Source of the DNA: Ruminiclostridium papyrosolvens DSM 2782
GTDB taxonomy: Bacteria; Bacillota; Clostridia; Acetivibrionales; DSM-1351
Assembly (NCBI RefSeq): GCF_029318685.1
Contig: NZ_CP119677.1
Coordinates: 2,163,001-2,227,000, forward strand
Reading direction: 5' to 3'
Length of the DNA: 64,000 nt
Shown: positions 36,299 to 45,516 of the stretch, piece after piece
Position numbering within the stretch: the stretch's first letter is position 1
How the letters are laid out: the number at the start of each line of letters is the position of its first letter
Made by a program: the position numbers and the translations under genes
Notes under the pieces: model-generated
Database searches by the model: none
What the model was told of the DNA's origin: nothing
The model's input: only the letters and a program-made list of their open reading frames with translations

Positions 36299-38611
36299 AT
36301 GATAACCAAAATCAGAAAGCGTGACGGAAGAGAAGTACCATTTAACATTGAAAAAATTGCCAATGCTATTTTTAAGGCAGCTAGTGCTACCGGAGGTAAA
36401 GATTACAGGACGGCAATGGAGTTGGCAGAAAGAGTTGCTGATTTCATTGAATCAAGTCTTGACAGAAGGATACCCAGTGTTGAAGAATTACAGGATGCAG
36501 TTGAAAAAGTGTTAATTGAGACAGGCCATGCAAAAACGGCCAAGGAGTTCATTTTGTACAGGGCTGACAGAACAAAGGTACGTGAGATGAACACACGCTT
36601 AATGAAGGTTTATGAAGAGCTTACTTTCAAAGATGCAAAAGATAATGATTTAAAACGTGAAAACGCAAACATAGACAGTGATACTGCTATGGGAACTATG
36701 CTTAAATATGGCTCGGAGGGTGCAAAACAATTCTATGAAATGTATGTACTTAAACCGGAGCATGCGCAAGCACATAATAATGCGGATATACATATACATG
36801 ACCTGGATTTTTTGACCTTGACTACTACCTGCTGTCAGATAGATATACAGAAGCTGTTTAGAGGTGGTTTCAGTACAGGACACGGATACCTGAGAGAACC
36901 AAACGATATCAGCAGCTATTCAGCCTTGGCTTGTATTGCAATCCAGTCAAATCAGAATGATCAGCATGGTGGTCAAAGTATTCCGAATTTTGATTACGGA
37001 ATGTCAATGGGTGTTGCAAAGACATTTGAAAAGGGATATAAGCAGAATTTAAAGAAATCGTTGGAATTACTCCTCGAAAATGATTTTTCAAAAGAGATTG
37101 CAGAAGCCCGTGAAGAAATATATAAAGAATTCGGTATAAGGCCGGCATTAAATAGGATGGAAGCATATGTTAAAGCAGAAAAGAAAATTCTGCTGAAATA
37201 TATTCCTGATGAGTCCTTGCTTGAAAAGGCTCAGAAATTTGCAGTAAAGAAAACTGAAGAAGAGACTGACAGAATCACATATCAGGCTATGGAAGCATTT
37301 GTTCATAACCTTAACACTATGCATAGCAGAGCAGGAGCACAAACGCCTTTCAGTTCCATAAATTACGGGACTGACACTTCTCCGGAAGGACGGCTTGTAG
37401 TGAAAAATCTTTTACTGGCTACCGAAGAGGGTCTTGGAAATGGTGAAACTCCAATATTTCCAATACATATATTCAAGGTAAAGGACGGAATAAATTATAA
37501 GGAAAGTGACCCGAACTATGATCTTTTCAAACTGGCTTGCCGTGTCAGCGCAAAGAGATTATTTCCTAATTTTTCTTTTATTGATGCTCCATATAACCTA
37601 AGATATTATAAGGATGGAGATCCCAATACAGAGATTGCGTACATGGGTTGCAGAACCAGAGTTGTTGGAAATACGTATGACCCGGACAGGGAAGTGATAT
37701 TCGGTAGGGGTAATTTGAGTTTTACAACTATAAATTTGCCCAGAATAGCCTTAAGAAGCAATAAAAATCTTAATATTTTCTTTGAAGAATTGGATAAGAA
37801 AATAGATTTGGTAACTGACCAACTTTACGAAAGATATCTGATTCAAGCAAAGAAAAAGGTTAAAAATTTTCCTTTTCTTATGGGACAGGGAGTATGGATT
37901 GATTCTGAAAACCTTGACTGGGAGGATACAGTAGGTGAAGTATTAAAGCATGGTACACTTACAATGGGCTTTATTGGCTTAGCAGAGTGCCTAAAGGCTT
38001 TAATCGGAAAACACCATGGAGAATCTGAACAAGCTCAGAATCTTGGACTTGAAATTGTAGGCTATATGAGAAAGAGGATGGACGAAGCAAGCGAAAAGTA
38101 CAAAATGAATTTTTCTCTTATTGCAACTCCGGCAGAGGGTACGTCCGGCAGATTTGTAAAGTATGATAAGAATGTATTCGGCAGCATTGATGGTGTGACA
38201 GATAAGGAATATTATACAAACAGTTTCCATGTGCCTGTTTATTATAAGATAAATGCAATTGACAAGATTAAAACCGAAGCTCCATACCATGAGTTAACAA
38301 ATGGAGGACACATAACCTATGTCGAAGTTGACGGTGATCCACTGAACAATCTTGAAGCCTTTGAAAAAATAATAAAGGCAATGAAGGAGTCGGGAATAGG
38401 ATACGGCTCAGTAAACCATCCTGTTGACAGAGACCCTGTGTGCGGTTATACGGGGATAATAGGCGATACATGTCCTAAGTGCGGAAGAGATGAAGATGAG
38501 GATAGGCATTTTGAAAGAATCAGACGTATTACCGGTTACCTTGTAGGAACACTTGAGCGTTTCAATGATGCTAAAAAAGCCGAGGTACGTGACAGAGTAA
38601 AACATATGTAA
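36299..38611 (+). CDS. nrdD: Anaerobic (class III) ribonucleoside-triphosphate reductase
   Basis: 770 residues making deoxyribonucleotides without oxygen. The N-terminal ATP-cone (residues 1-95, TKIRKRDGREVPFNIEKI) gives dATP/ATP control. The middle carries the catalytic NrdD barrel. The C-terminus has a cysteine cluster (CGYTGIIGDTCPKCG) and the glycyl-radical motif RRITGYLVGTLERFN. AGAAGGGTGG stands 8 bases before ATG 36299; the frame opening at TTG 36278 overlaps it. It works with the activase NrdG downstream. Confidence 0.96.
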   Translation: MITKIRKRDGREVPFNIEKIANAIFKAASATGGKDYRTAMELAERVADFIESSLDRRIPSVEELQDAVEKVLIETGHAKTAKEFILYRADRTKVREMNTRLMKVYEELTFKDAKDNDLKRENANIDSDTAMGTMLKYGSEGAKQFYEMYVLKPEHAQAHNNADIHIHDLDFLTLTTTCCQIDIQKLFRGGFSTGHGYLREPNDISSYSALACIAIQSNQNDQHGGQSIPNFDYGMSMGVAKTFEKGYKQNLKKSLELLLENDFSKEIAEAREEIYKEFGIRPALNRMEAYVKAEKKILLKYIPDESLLEKAQKFAVKKTEEETDRITYQAMEAFVHNLNTMHSRAGAQTPFSSINYGTDTSPEGRLVVKNLLLATEEGLGNGETPIFPIHIFKVKDGINYKESDPNYDLFKLACRVSAKRLFPNFSFIDAPYNLRYYKDGDPNTEIAYMGCRTRVVGNTYDPDREVIFGRGNLSFTTINLPRIALRSNKNLNIFFEELDKKIDLVTDQLYERYLIQAKKKVKNFPFLMGQGVWIDSENLDWEDTVGEVLKHGTLTMGFIGLAECLKALIGKHHGESEQAQNLGLEIVGYMRKRMDEASEKYKMNFSLIATPAEGTSGRFVKYDKNVFGSIDGVTDKEYYTNSFHVPVYYKINAIDKIKTEAPYHELTNGGHITYVEVDGDPLNNLEAFEKIIKAMKESGIGYGSVNHPVDRDPVCGYTGIIGDTCPKCGRDEDEDRHFERIRRITGYLVGTLERFNDAKKAEVRDRVKHM

Positions 38612-38632
38612 ATAATTCAATAAATAATATAA

Positions 38633-38666
38633 AATATGCCAAATGTCACATCATTTGGCATATTTA
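38633..38666 (+). terminator. Hairpin between nrdD and nrdG
   Basis: The stem aatatgccaaatg/catttggcatatt has a short loop and is followed by TATT. It probably attenuates nrdG. Confidence 0.65.
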
Positions 38667-38680
38667 TTGTGGTGATAAAG

Positions 38681-39190
38681 ATGAGCAAACAGATAAGAAT
38701 ATCAGGAATAATCAATGAGTCTATTGCTGACGGCCCGGGAATACGTATGGTAATTTTTGCACAAGGCTGCAGACATAACTGCAAGGGTTGTCACAATCCC
38801 CAAACTCATTCCTTTGACGGCGGTGAACTTATTGAGATTGAAGCTATAGTGGAGAAAATACGTAAAAATCCACTTTTGGACGGAGTTACTTTCAGCGGAG
38901 GAGAGCCATTTGAACAGGCAGATGCTTTTGCGGTTCTTGCCGGGGAAATTAAAAAACTCGGACTAAATGTTATGGTTTATTCAGGGTATACCTTCGAACA
39001 CTTGATTAAAAATCAAAATCATATAAAAGGCTGGACGGAACTGCTTAATAACATAAAAGTACTGGTTGACGGCCCATTTATAGAGGAACAAAAGGATCTT
39101 ATTCTTAGGTTCAGAGGTTCTGCAAACCAACGTATTATTGATATGGAAAAAAGTCTGGCAAGTGGAAATATAGAGCTCGCTGATTTGTAA
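38681..39190 (+). CDS. nrdG: Anaerobic ribonucleotide reductase activating protein
   Basis: A 169-residue radical SAM enzyme that generates the glycyl radical on NrdD. It has GCRHNCKGCHNPQTH (CxxxCxxC) near residue 30, GGELI, and TFSGGEPFEQ. GGTG 6 bases before ATG 38681 sets the start; the longer frame from 38636 runs through the intergenic hairpin. Confidence 0.95.
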   Translation: MSKQIRISGIINESIADGPGIRMVIFAQGCRHNCKGCHNPQTHSFDGGELIEIEAIVEKIRKNPLLDGVTFSGGEPFEQADAFAVLAGEIKKLGLNVMVYSGYTFEHLIKNQNHIKGWTELLNNIKVLVDGPFIEEQKDLILRFRGSANQRIIDMEKSLASGNIELADL

Positions 39191-39312
39191 ATAAAATTAT
39201 GGATACCGGGGCTATTTACAAAGACAATTATTAGACCTAAAATAGTATAGGTAAATAAGGAACGGCAGGTAAAATAACATATTATTTTTACTTTCCGGGA
39301 ATGGAGTTAAAA

Positions 39313-41199
39313 ATGGTGAAATTATTTCCGCCTAAATCTAAAAAAAGGATTGAATTGGGATATATTTGGACTTTTGTATTAATAGCTGTTTTTACAGTGC
39401 TTTTAACAATAACAGGCTTTCTGCTTCAGCCAAATGATTTCCATACCATAGCCGCAAATGTACTCAAACATCCTTCTTTATTTATACTTAACGGGTTTCC
39501 TGTTTTTGCAGGCATATTGTTTTTTTACTTTGTATTCAATAACGTGTTTTTTTCATTTGCTTTGGTTTCGACAGTATTCCATGCATTATCTCTGATAAAT
39601 CGGTTTAAGATTATTTTCAGAGATGATCCTTTTGTACCTCAGGATGTTTTTCTTGGTGCTGAGGCAGCTAATATAATGTCAGATACAAAGATGAAGCTGG
39701 ATATTACTTTAATCTCGGTAGTACTGATATTTTCTTTAGTCATGTTGGTATTAGGAGTATTTATAAAGTTTAAAAAAATAAAAGTACCCGTTAAAATAGC
39801 AGGATGTGTTGCTATTGTTGGGATAGCAATTTTATCAAATACCTTTGTATACAGCTCCAGACAAATATACGACAGAATGCCGTCTAAGTCGAAAGCAAAT
39901 GTAGCAGCTGTTTTTAATGATATTGGTTTCAATTATTGCTTCTTGTATAATATGAGTGCATACAAGATGGAAGTACCTGAAAAATACAGTAAGGCTGCTG
40001 CAGAAAAGTTGGTTGAAAAATATACAAAGACAAAAGCTGCACCAAAAGTGAAGGCTAATGTGATAATTGTTATGAACGAAGCCTTTTCTGATATAAGCTT
40101 GGACAAAGCCTTCAAGTTCAGCCCTGAGGATGATCCTCTCAAAAATTTCAAAGCTATAGACAAGGAAAAAAATGCGGTGTCGGGGCATCTGGTAGTACCT
40201 AATTTTGGCGGTGGGACAGCAAATACCGAATTTGATGTAATGACGGGAATGCAGACAGTAAACCTGAATACAGTACCAACATCGTCTTTCAGACTTATTC
40301 ACAGGAATATTAAATCCATTGCCGGAATATTAGGCGGTGATTCATATAAGAAATATTTTATGCATCCCGGTGACAGTTGGTTTTATAACAGGGCAAACGT
40401 ATATAGTTTCCTTGGGGTGGAAAACCAGACCTTTATAGATAAATTTAATAAGCCCGAAGACTTAAAGGGTTCATTGATATCAGATAAAGCAGCAGGGGAA
40501 AAGATAATCAGTCTGTACGAAGAAAATACTGATTCAGGAAAAAATCCGGTATTTAATTACAATGTAACTATTCAGAATCATATGCCATATACCGCTAGTA
40601 AGTACGGAGGCTTAAAGGTCAAAGAAGTGCCCACGGACAAACAGCTGTCCTCTCAGGCCAAAACCCTCTTATCAAATTATTTTGAGGGTGTAAGGGATGA
40701 GGATAAGTTGCTTAAAACCTTAACGGATTACTTCAGAACAAGACAGGAACCTGTTATCCTTGTATTTTTCGGGGATCATAAGCCTTCATTGGGAGACAGT
40801 TACCTTGCGTACAAAGAAGCCGGTATTGATATAAATGAAAGCGGAACAATAGAACAGGCTATGAAGAGCCGTGAAGTGCCATTTATTATCTGGGCAAACG
40901 ATAGTGCAGGCAATAGTTTGGATTTTGCTAGTTCTGCCCGAAACCTTGGCTTGCCGGAGGATAATATAATCAGTGCCAACTATCTTGGAGCAATTGTTCT
41001 GCAATTAATGGGCTATAACGGATACGATCCTTATTTTGATTTTCTGAATGAATTGAGAAAGGAACTTCCTGTTATAACACGATACAATTTTAAAACAAAG
41101 AACGGGTACACTGATAAGCTCACACAAATACAGAAGTCTATGGTGCAAGACCTGAAAATATGGCAGTATTACAGGATGACCAGCGATAAAGCAGAATGA
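39313..41199 (+). CDS. LTA synthase family protein (sulfatase superfamily)
   Basis: 628 residues with five membrane helices in the first 200, then an extracellular alkaline-phosphatase-like domain. Its features are NVIIVMNEAFSDIS (metal-binding), FGGGTANTEFDVMTGM (catalytic Thr), SWFYNR and FFGDHKPSLG (metal His). Members polymerise glycerol phosphate or transfer phosphoglycerol to cell-surface glycans. GGAG is 6 bases before ATG 39313; ATG 39301 overlaps it. Confidence 0.85.
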   Translation: MVKLFPPKSKKRIELGYIWTFVLIAVFTVLLTITGFLLQPNDFHTIAANVLKHPSLFILNGFPVFAGILFFYFVFNNVFFSFALVSTVFHALSLINRFKIIFRDDPFVPQDVFLGAEAANIMSDTKMKLDITLISVVLIFSLVMLVLGVFIKFKKIKVPVKIAGCVAIVGIAILSNTFVYSSRQIYDRMPSKSKANVAAVFNDIGFNYCFLYNMSAYKMEVPEKYSKAAAEKLVEKYTKTKAAPKVKANVIIVMNEAFSDISLDKAFKFSPEDDPLKNFKAIDKEKNAVSGHLVVPNFGGGTANTEFDVMTGMQTVNLNTVPTSSFRLIHRNIKSIAGILGGDSYKKYFMHPGDSWFYNRANVYSFLGVENQTFIDKFNKPEDLKGSLISDKAAGEKIISLYEENTDSGKNPVFNYNVTIQNHMPYTASKYGGLKVKEVPTDKQLSSQAKTLLSNYFEGVRDEDKLLKTLTDYFRTRQEPVILVFFGDHKPSLGDSYLAYKEAGIDINESGTIEQAMKSREVPFIIWANDSAGNSLDFASSARNLGLPEDNIISANYLGAIVLQLMGYNGYDPYFDFLNELRKELPVITRYNFKTKNGYTDKLTQIQKSMVQDLKIWQYYRMTSDKAE

Positions 41200-41210
41200 G
41201 ATAAATAATA

Positions 41211-41257
41211 AGGGATTGAGGCAAAACAGAAAGCTTTTCTGTTTTGCCTCAATCCCT
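41211..41257. terminator. Bidirectional terminator, about 20-base stem
   Basis: agggattgaggcaaaacag pairs with ctgttttgcctcaatccct, a nearly perfect long hairpin between convergent genes. Confidence 0.9.
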
Positions 41258-41273
41258 ATTAACATGAGTATAG

Positions 41274-42119
41274 CTACAACACTTCTCGCATTGAAATTCC
41301 TTCGGTATTAAAACATATTGCTGCACCAACTGCAGTTGCATACTCTGCATGTTCAGGTATTTGGAAGTTAACGTTGTATAATGCACTGAGCTGATCAAAT
41401 ATGTTTTTAGCTTGAGGTACATTTGTAAGATTCCCTGTGAGAACAACATCTTTGGTATTATCAATTCTTGTATTAAATACAGCTACCATTCCTATTGTCT
41501 GAAAAACAAGGTTTATAATTCCCAGTGCTAAATCCGCTTTTGTTACAAGGTCGCTTAATTTCCCAAAATTAGATGCAGTGGTTTCACTGGGCAGGGTTTC
41601 AAGAACTTCCTTGGATATGTCACCAATAGTTAAGTCAACGTTAGATAAATTTCCTTCGGAGGCTGTCTCAATAAGTTCATCAAAATGTCGCACATTGAGC
41701 ATCCTGTTTGAAAGTCCCAGAAGTGTGCCACCGCCGATACCGGTTCCTCCAAGATGTACAGCTGCATTATTTTCAGCTTTAACGAGTGCGGTGCCTGTCC
41801 CCATACTTACGATGATGGCCTTTTTCAAATTACTTAGAAACAGACCGCCCAAACCAATAGCCATAAATTCGTCGACTTTAGCTGTAGGTATGCCGAAAAG
41901 CCTGCTGTCTACAAAGGATGAACCAACGCCGGTTACCATAATCTGCTCAATGTCCTCTATTTTAAACGAATTTATACTTAAGAATTTGCCAAAAGCTCCG
42001 TAAACCGATGCAATGGGGTCATTTGCACGAACAAGAAAAGGACTAATCATTATTTTACCGTCAAAACCCACAATCTTGGTAGTACTTCCTCCAAGGTCAA
42101 TTCCTATTACCTTACCCAC
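41274..42119 (-). CDS. coaW: Type II pantothenate kinase
   Basis: 281 residues. GIDLGGSTTKIVGF, VTGVGSS, VSMGTGTALV and HLGGTGIGGGTLLGLS are the ASKHA-fold motifs of type II PanK (staphylococcal CoaW type), which starts CoA synthesis and resists CoA feedback. Start: GTG at 42119 has GAGGAG 7 bases upstream; the ATG at 42134 lacks a site. It follows the OPT gene on the same strand by about 20 bases. Confidence 0.88.
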   Translation of the reverse strand: MGKVIGIDLGGSTTKIVGFDGKIMISPFLVRANDPIASVYGAFGKFLSINSFKIEDIEQIMVTGVGSSFVDSRLFGIPTAKVDEFMAIGLGGLFLSNLKKAIIVSMGTGTALVKAENNAAVHLGGTGIGGGTLLGLSNRMLNVRHFDELIETASEGNLSNVDLTIGDISKEVLETLPSETTASNFGKLSDLVTKADLALGIINLVFQTIGMVAVFNTRIDNTKDVVLTGNLTNVPQAKNIFDQLSALYNVNFQIPEHAEYATAVGAAICFNTEGISMREVL

Positions 42120-42142
42120 AAAACCACTCCTCATTTTAAAAA

Positions 42143-43795
42143 TTATGCTCTTGTAAACATTTTAACCAATGCAATACCAACCCCTGTGATACCTTCACCG
42201 CCAAGAAGCCCTGAAGCTGCAACAGTACCGGCATCATCCTCTGATGACTTACTTCTTACACGGTCTGCTATAAACCTTATTACTCCACCTATAAATACTG
42301 CAGATGAGATTGTAAAGGGAAGGAAAACTCCTATACCGAGAGTTGCAGTTGGAAGCCCCAAAAGATATAGCACAGCCCCTATGGCCACGGCAATACCAAA
42401 AACAACAGGATATCCTATTCCATTAATCATTGCTGAGACACTTACTGCCTGAGCTGCGGGTAAGGCAGTCTTTGAGCCAACCTCACCAAATTGATTGATA
42501 ATTGCAAACAAAGAAAGGGAAGCTACAACAGTACCTACAACGCCTCCGACAATCTGAGAAATCAGTTGTGCTTTGGGGTTGGTTCCCAAAACCTGACCTG
42601 CCTTATAATCATTGAACAAGTCTCCTGAGAAGCCGCTGGCAATAGCAGTACAAGCTGCAATCATCAGTGCATCCGTGGCATCAATTTTAACAAAAACCCT
42701 TATAGCCAGAAGAAGGATTATGCCAAATGTTTCCATGGGATTTATACCTGTCTGGCCCGTAATAGTTGCAGCCATTAAAGAAACGACGTAAATACCTATA
42801 ATCAGTAAAACAGAAGGTAGCACAGGAATTCCTGTGGCAACTGTAAAAATGAAAGCTATGACAGTGCCCGATACAATCAAAATTCTTCCGGGATTGAAAA
42901 TGTTACTTTTATTTTTAAAAATTTTGGCTTTTTCTGAGTAAACATCCTTTTGTCTGTTTTTTAGTTTTTTGATATATGAATATATTATCCCTACCAAAAC
43001 ACCGAGACCGGTACCTACCAGAAGTCCTATACCCGCACTGATTGTAAAGGAAGATGCGGCTTCTTTATTTGGAAACCACCCCAGTCTTAAGCCAAATGGA
43101 ATTATAAATACGTTTGAGAATAATGCACCCAGAAACCAAACCCCTGTATAAAGTGCTCCGAGAATGTAGCCCATACCCACTGCCATAGGAGAATTCCATA
43201 CACCAATAGGTGAGTTTTTATTAAACATAAATGCATTGGGAATCAGCCCTATCTGATCTCTTAGAAATGTATAAACTGTTGAAATAAACATTGTTCCAAA
43301 AAGAACTACGGATTTTTTACCGCCATCGTCGCCTGCTTTTATAGTTTCAGCTGCAGCTTGTCCGATTGGAAAGGGCAGAGCGTTTTTTACGATATATCTG
43401 TATCGCAGAATGTAGGAAGTAACACTGCCTAAAAGCATACCTGCAATAGCAATAGCTAATACCTTAATATAGTTTGATGAGAAATCTGCAGAGCCTTTCC
43501 AGATACCCATAATCCATAAACCGGGCAGAGTAAAGGCGATTCCTCCGGCTACCATTGCACCTGCAGACATTGCTGTCTGCGTTATATTGATTTCATTGTT
43601 AGTCGTTTTTCCAAAAAGCTTCAGAAGACCCATCGACAATACCGCTACAAAAATTGTGGGCCATGGAAGGGCACTCATTCTCAAAGCGACATACATGGAA
43701 CTTGCAGTTATGACACAAGAGCCCAGAGCGCCGATTATCAAACTCCTCAGTGACAATTGCTCGACGCCCATAAAATTTCTTTCCTTATTATTCAA
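42143..43795 (-). CDS. OPT family oligopeptide/metal-chelate transporter
   Basis: 550 residues with about 14 hydrophobic segments: SLRSLIIGALGSCVITASSMYVAL at the start, then SAGAMVAGGIAFTLPGLW, IGGVVGTVVASLSLFA and others of the OPT superfamily. The substrate (peptide or metal complex) cannot be read. The start is TTG 43795, 7 bases after GGGGAGGAG; ATG 43813 overlaps that site and ATG 43771 is the alternative. It is in one operon with coaW. Confidence 0.83.
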   Translation of the reverse strand: MNNKERNFMGVEQLSLRSLIIGALGSCVITASSMYVALRMSALPWPTIFVAVLSMGLLKLFGKTTNNEINITQTAMSAGAMVAGGIAFTLPGLWIMGIWKGSADFSSNYIKVLAIAIAGMLLGSVTSYILRYRYIVKNALPFPIGQAAAETIKAGDDGGKKSVVLFGTMFISTVYTFLRDQIGLIPNAFMFNKNSPIGVWNSPMAVGMGYILGALYTGVWFLGALFSNVFIIPFGLRLGWFPNKEAASSFTISAGIGLLVGTGLGVLVGIIYSYIKKLKNRQKDVYSEKAKIFKNKSNIFNPGRILIVSGTVIAFIFTVATGIPVLPSVLLIIGIYVVSLMAATITGQTGINPMETFGIILLLAIRVFVKIDATDALMIAACTAIASGFSGDLFNDYKAGQVLGTNPKAQLISQIVGGVVGTVVASLSLFAIINQFGEVGSKTALPAAQAVSVSAMINGIGYPVVFGIAVAIGAVLYLLGLPTATLGIGVFLPFTISSAVFIGGVIRFIADRVRSKSSEDDAGTVAASGLLGGEGITGVGIALVKMFTRA

Positions 43796-43813
43796 AATAA
43801 AACTCCTCCCCAT

Positions 43814-44233
43814 TCAGTAAACATGTTATACAAGTTTTATGCCATTTATTCATAGCTAAACAGCATCAAATAAAAGAAGTAGCATATGGCGGATACTTCT
43901 TTTAATAATAAAACATTACACTTACATAAATTGGAAAAAGATTTAAGTTTGAAAAACAGATATGAAGTACATCATAGAATCAACCCCCGTTCTCATTCCC
44001 TAATGGGATATAAGTCGAATTAAATACAGTTAGTAAAAACATGTCTGGTTTCATAATGAATACCAGCTAATAAGATATGATACCATATTAGAAAAACCAG
44101 TGCAATCTTAACAAATGTGCAATTATTATTTTTGGGAAAATAGAGGCAATAGTTAACTTTATATACAAAACAAGGGCTTAATGTGCTAGTATTAAGTTAA
44201 GTGATTTTATAAATGAAAGGAGTAGAGTGAAAA
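43814..44233. other. Intergenic region, about 420 bases
   Basis: It is between divergent genes. I see one AT-rich hairpin (aaaagaagta/tacttctttt at about 43873-43903) and a small tcccctaa..-type inverted repeat near 43997-44010. No gene is supported. Confidence 0.5.
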
Positions 44234-45010
44234 ATGAGTCCTGATGAAATGAGGCTTGCAGTATTGATAGATGCAGAAAATGTGCCTTATAGCAATGTTA
44301 AGGGTATTATGGAGGAGATTGCAAGGCACGGTACCCCTACGATAAAAAGGATTTACGCTGATTGGACCAAACCAACTATGTCAGGTTGGAAAAATGTGCT
44401 ATTGGAGAATGCAATAACGCCGATACAGCAGTACAGTTATACATCAGGCAAGAATTCTTCTGATTCGGCTATGATTATTGATGCAATGGATATTTTATAT
44501 TCAGACCAGGTAGAAGGTTTTTGCATAATATCCAGTGACAGTGACTTTACCAGACTGGTTACCAGACTGCGTGAAGCAGGTAAAAAAGTATATGGAATAG
44601 GGGAAAGGAAAACCCCCAGTCCTTTTATTGCAGCTTGTGACAAGTTTACATATATTGAAATAATAAGTGCCTCACTTCAAAACAGCAGGACATTTGATAG
44701 CGGGGTCAAAAAAGAGGAAATAACAGAAAAGGAACAAAGAAGCGGTACTATATCCATTGGCAAGGATATAATAAACCTAATATCCGTTTCAATTAATGAT
44801 GTTGAGGATGAGAACGGCTGGGCGTTTCTAGGCGATGTAGGCAATCTTATTATCAAGAAGCAGCCTGACTTTGACCCCAGAAACTTTGGTTTTTACAAGC
44901 TGACGCATTTGATAAGAAAGCTAAAAGAATTTGAAATAGAAGAACGGGATACCAACAATTCTAAAATTAAACACATTTACGTCAGAAACAGAAGCAAACG
45001 TACAGACTAG
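44234..45010 (+). CDS. NYN domain and OST-HTH/LOTUS protein
   Basis: 258 residues. Residues 5-150 are a PIN-like NYN nuclease domain (LIDAENVPYSN, SDSAMIIDAMDILYS, FCIISSDSDFTRLVTRLREAG, GERKTPSPFIAACDKF) with the acidic residues kept. Residues 170-258 form a winged OST-HTH/LOTUS RNA-binding module. It likely acts on RNA; the substrate is unknown. AAGGAG precedes ATG 44234 by 11 bases. It is followed by ylxM but with its own repeat-bearing spacer. Confidence 0.85.
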   Translation: MSPDEMRLAVLIDAENVPYSNVKGIMEEIARHGTPTIKRIYADWTKPTMSGWKNVLLENAITPIQQYSYTSGKNSSDSAMIIDAMDILYSDQVEGFCIISSDSDFTRLVTRLREAGKKVYGIGERKTPSPFIAACDKFTYIEIISASLQNSRTFDSGVKKEEITEKEQRSGTISIGKDIINLISVSINDVEDENGWAFLGDVGNLIIKKQPDFDPRNFGFYKLTHLIRKLKEFEIEERDTNNSKIKHIYVRNRSKRTD

Positions 45011-45013
45011 ATT

Positions 45014-45083
45014 TGTAAAGTAAAAATACTTGACAATATACTATGATTGTTTTAAAATAAGCTGTAAAGTAAAAATACTTGAC
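45014..45083 (+). repeat. Direct repeat pair in the ylxM promoter region
   Basis: The 21-base repeat tgtaaagtaaaaatacttgac occurs at 45014-45034 and again at 45063-45083, 49 bases apart. The first copy holds a -35 TTGACA (45030-45035) with TAAAAT at 45053-45058 (17-base spacer). The second ends in TTGACG without a good -10. Confidence 0.75.
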
Positions 45084-45124
45084 GATGAGTTTGATTAACC
45101 CCACATTAACTAATGGAGGTTAAT

Positions 45125-45481
45125 ATGAATAAGATATATGAAACTTCACTGCTGCTTGATTTTTACGGACAGCTCCTGACAGATAGGCAGTATGAAATAC
45201 TTGATCTGCATTATAACAATGATTTTACTCTGACAGAGATTGCAGAACAGCTGAATATCAGCAGACAGGGTGTATATGATAATGAAAAGCGCGGAAGGGC
45301 GCTGCTGGTAGAATATGAAAACAAACTGGGACTGCTCGGTAAATTTTCACAGCAAAAGCACAAGGCACAGAATGTGCTTGAGATGATGAAGAAACTCAGG
45401 CCTGATGAATTGGGCAAAGAAAACACAGATATTATTGAAAAAGTAATTACTGAAATAGAAGATTTGGCAAATAATATATAA
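45125..45481 (+). CDS. ylxM: YlxM/p13 family DNA-binding protein (UPF0122)
   Basis: 118 residues with a sigma-70 region-4-like helix-turn-helix (LTDRQYEILDLHYNNDFTLTEIAEQLNISRQGVYD in part). It is always found beside ffh in Firmicutes and thought to act with SRP. GGAGG before ATG 45125. Confidence 0.92.
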   Translation: MNKIYETSLLLDFYGQLLTDRQYEILDLHYNNDFTLTEIAEQLNISRQGVYDNEKRGRALLVEYENKLGLLGKFSQQKHKAQNVLEMMKKLRPDELGKENTDIIEKVITEIEDLANNI

Positions 45482-45516
45482 TAGAGGCTTTTGTTTAGCA
45501 GATTGGAGGTTTTTAG

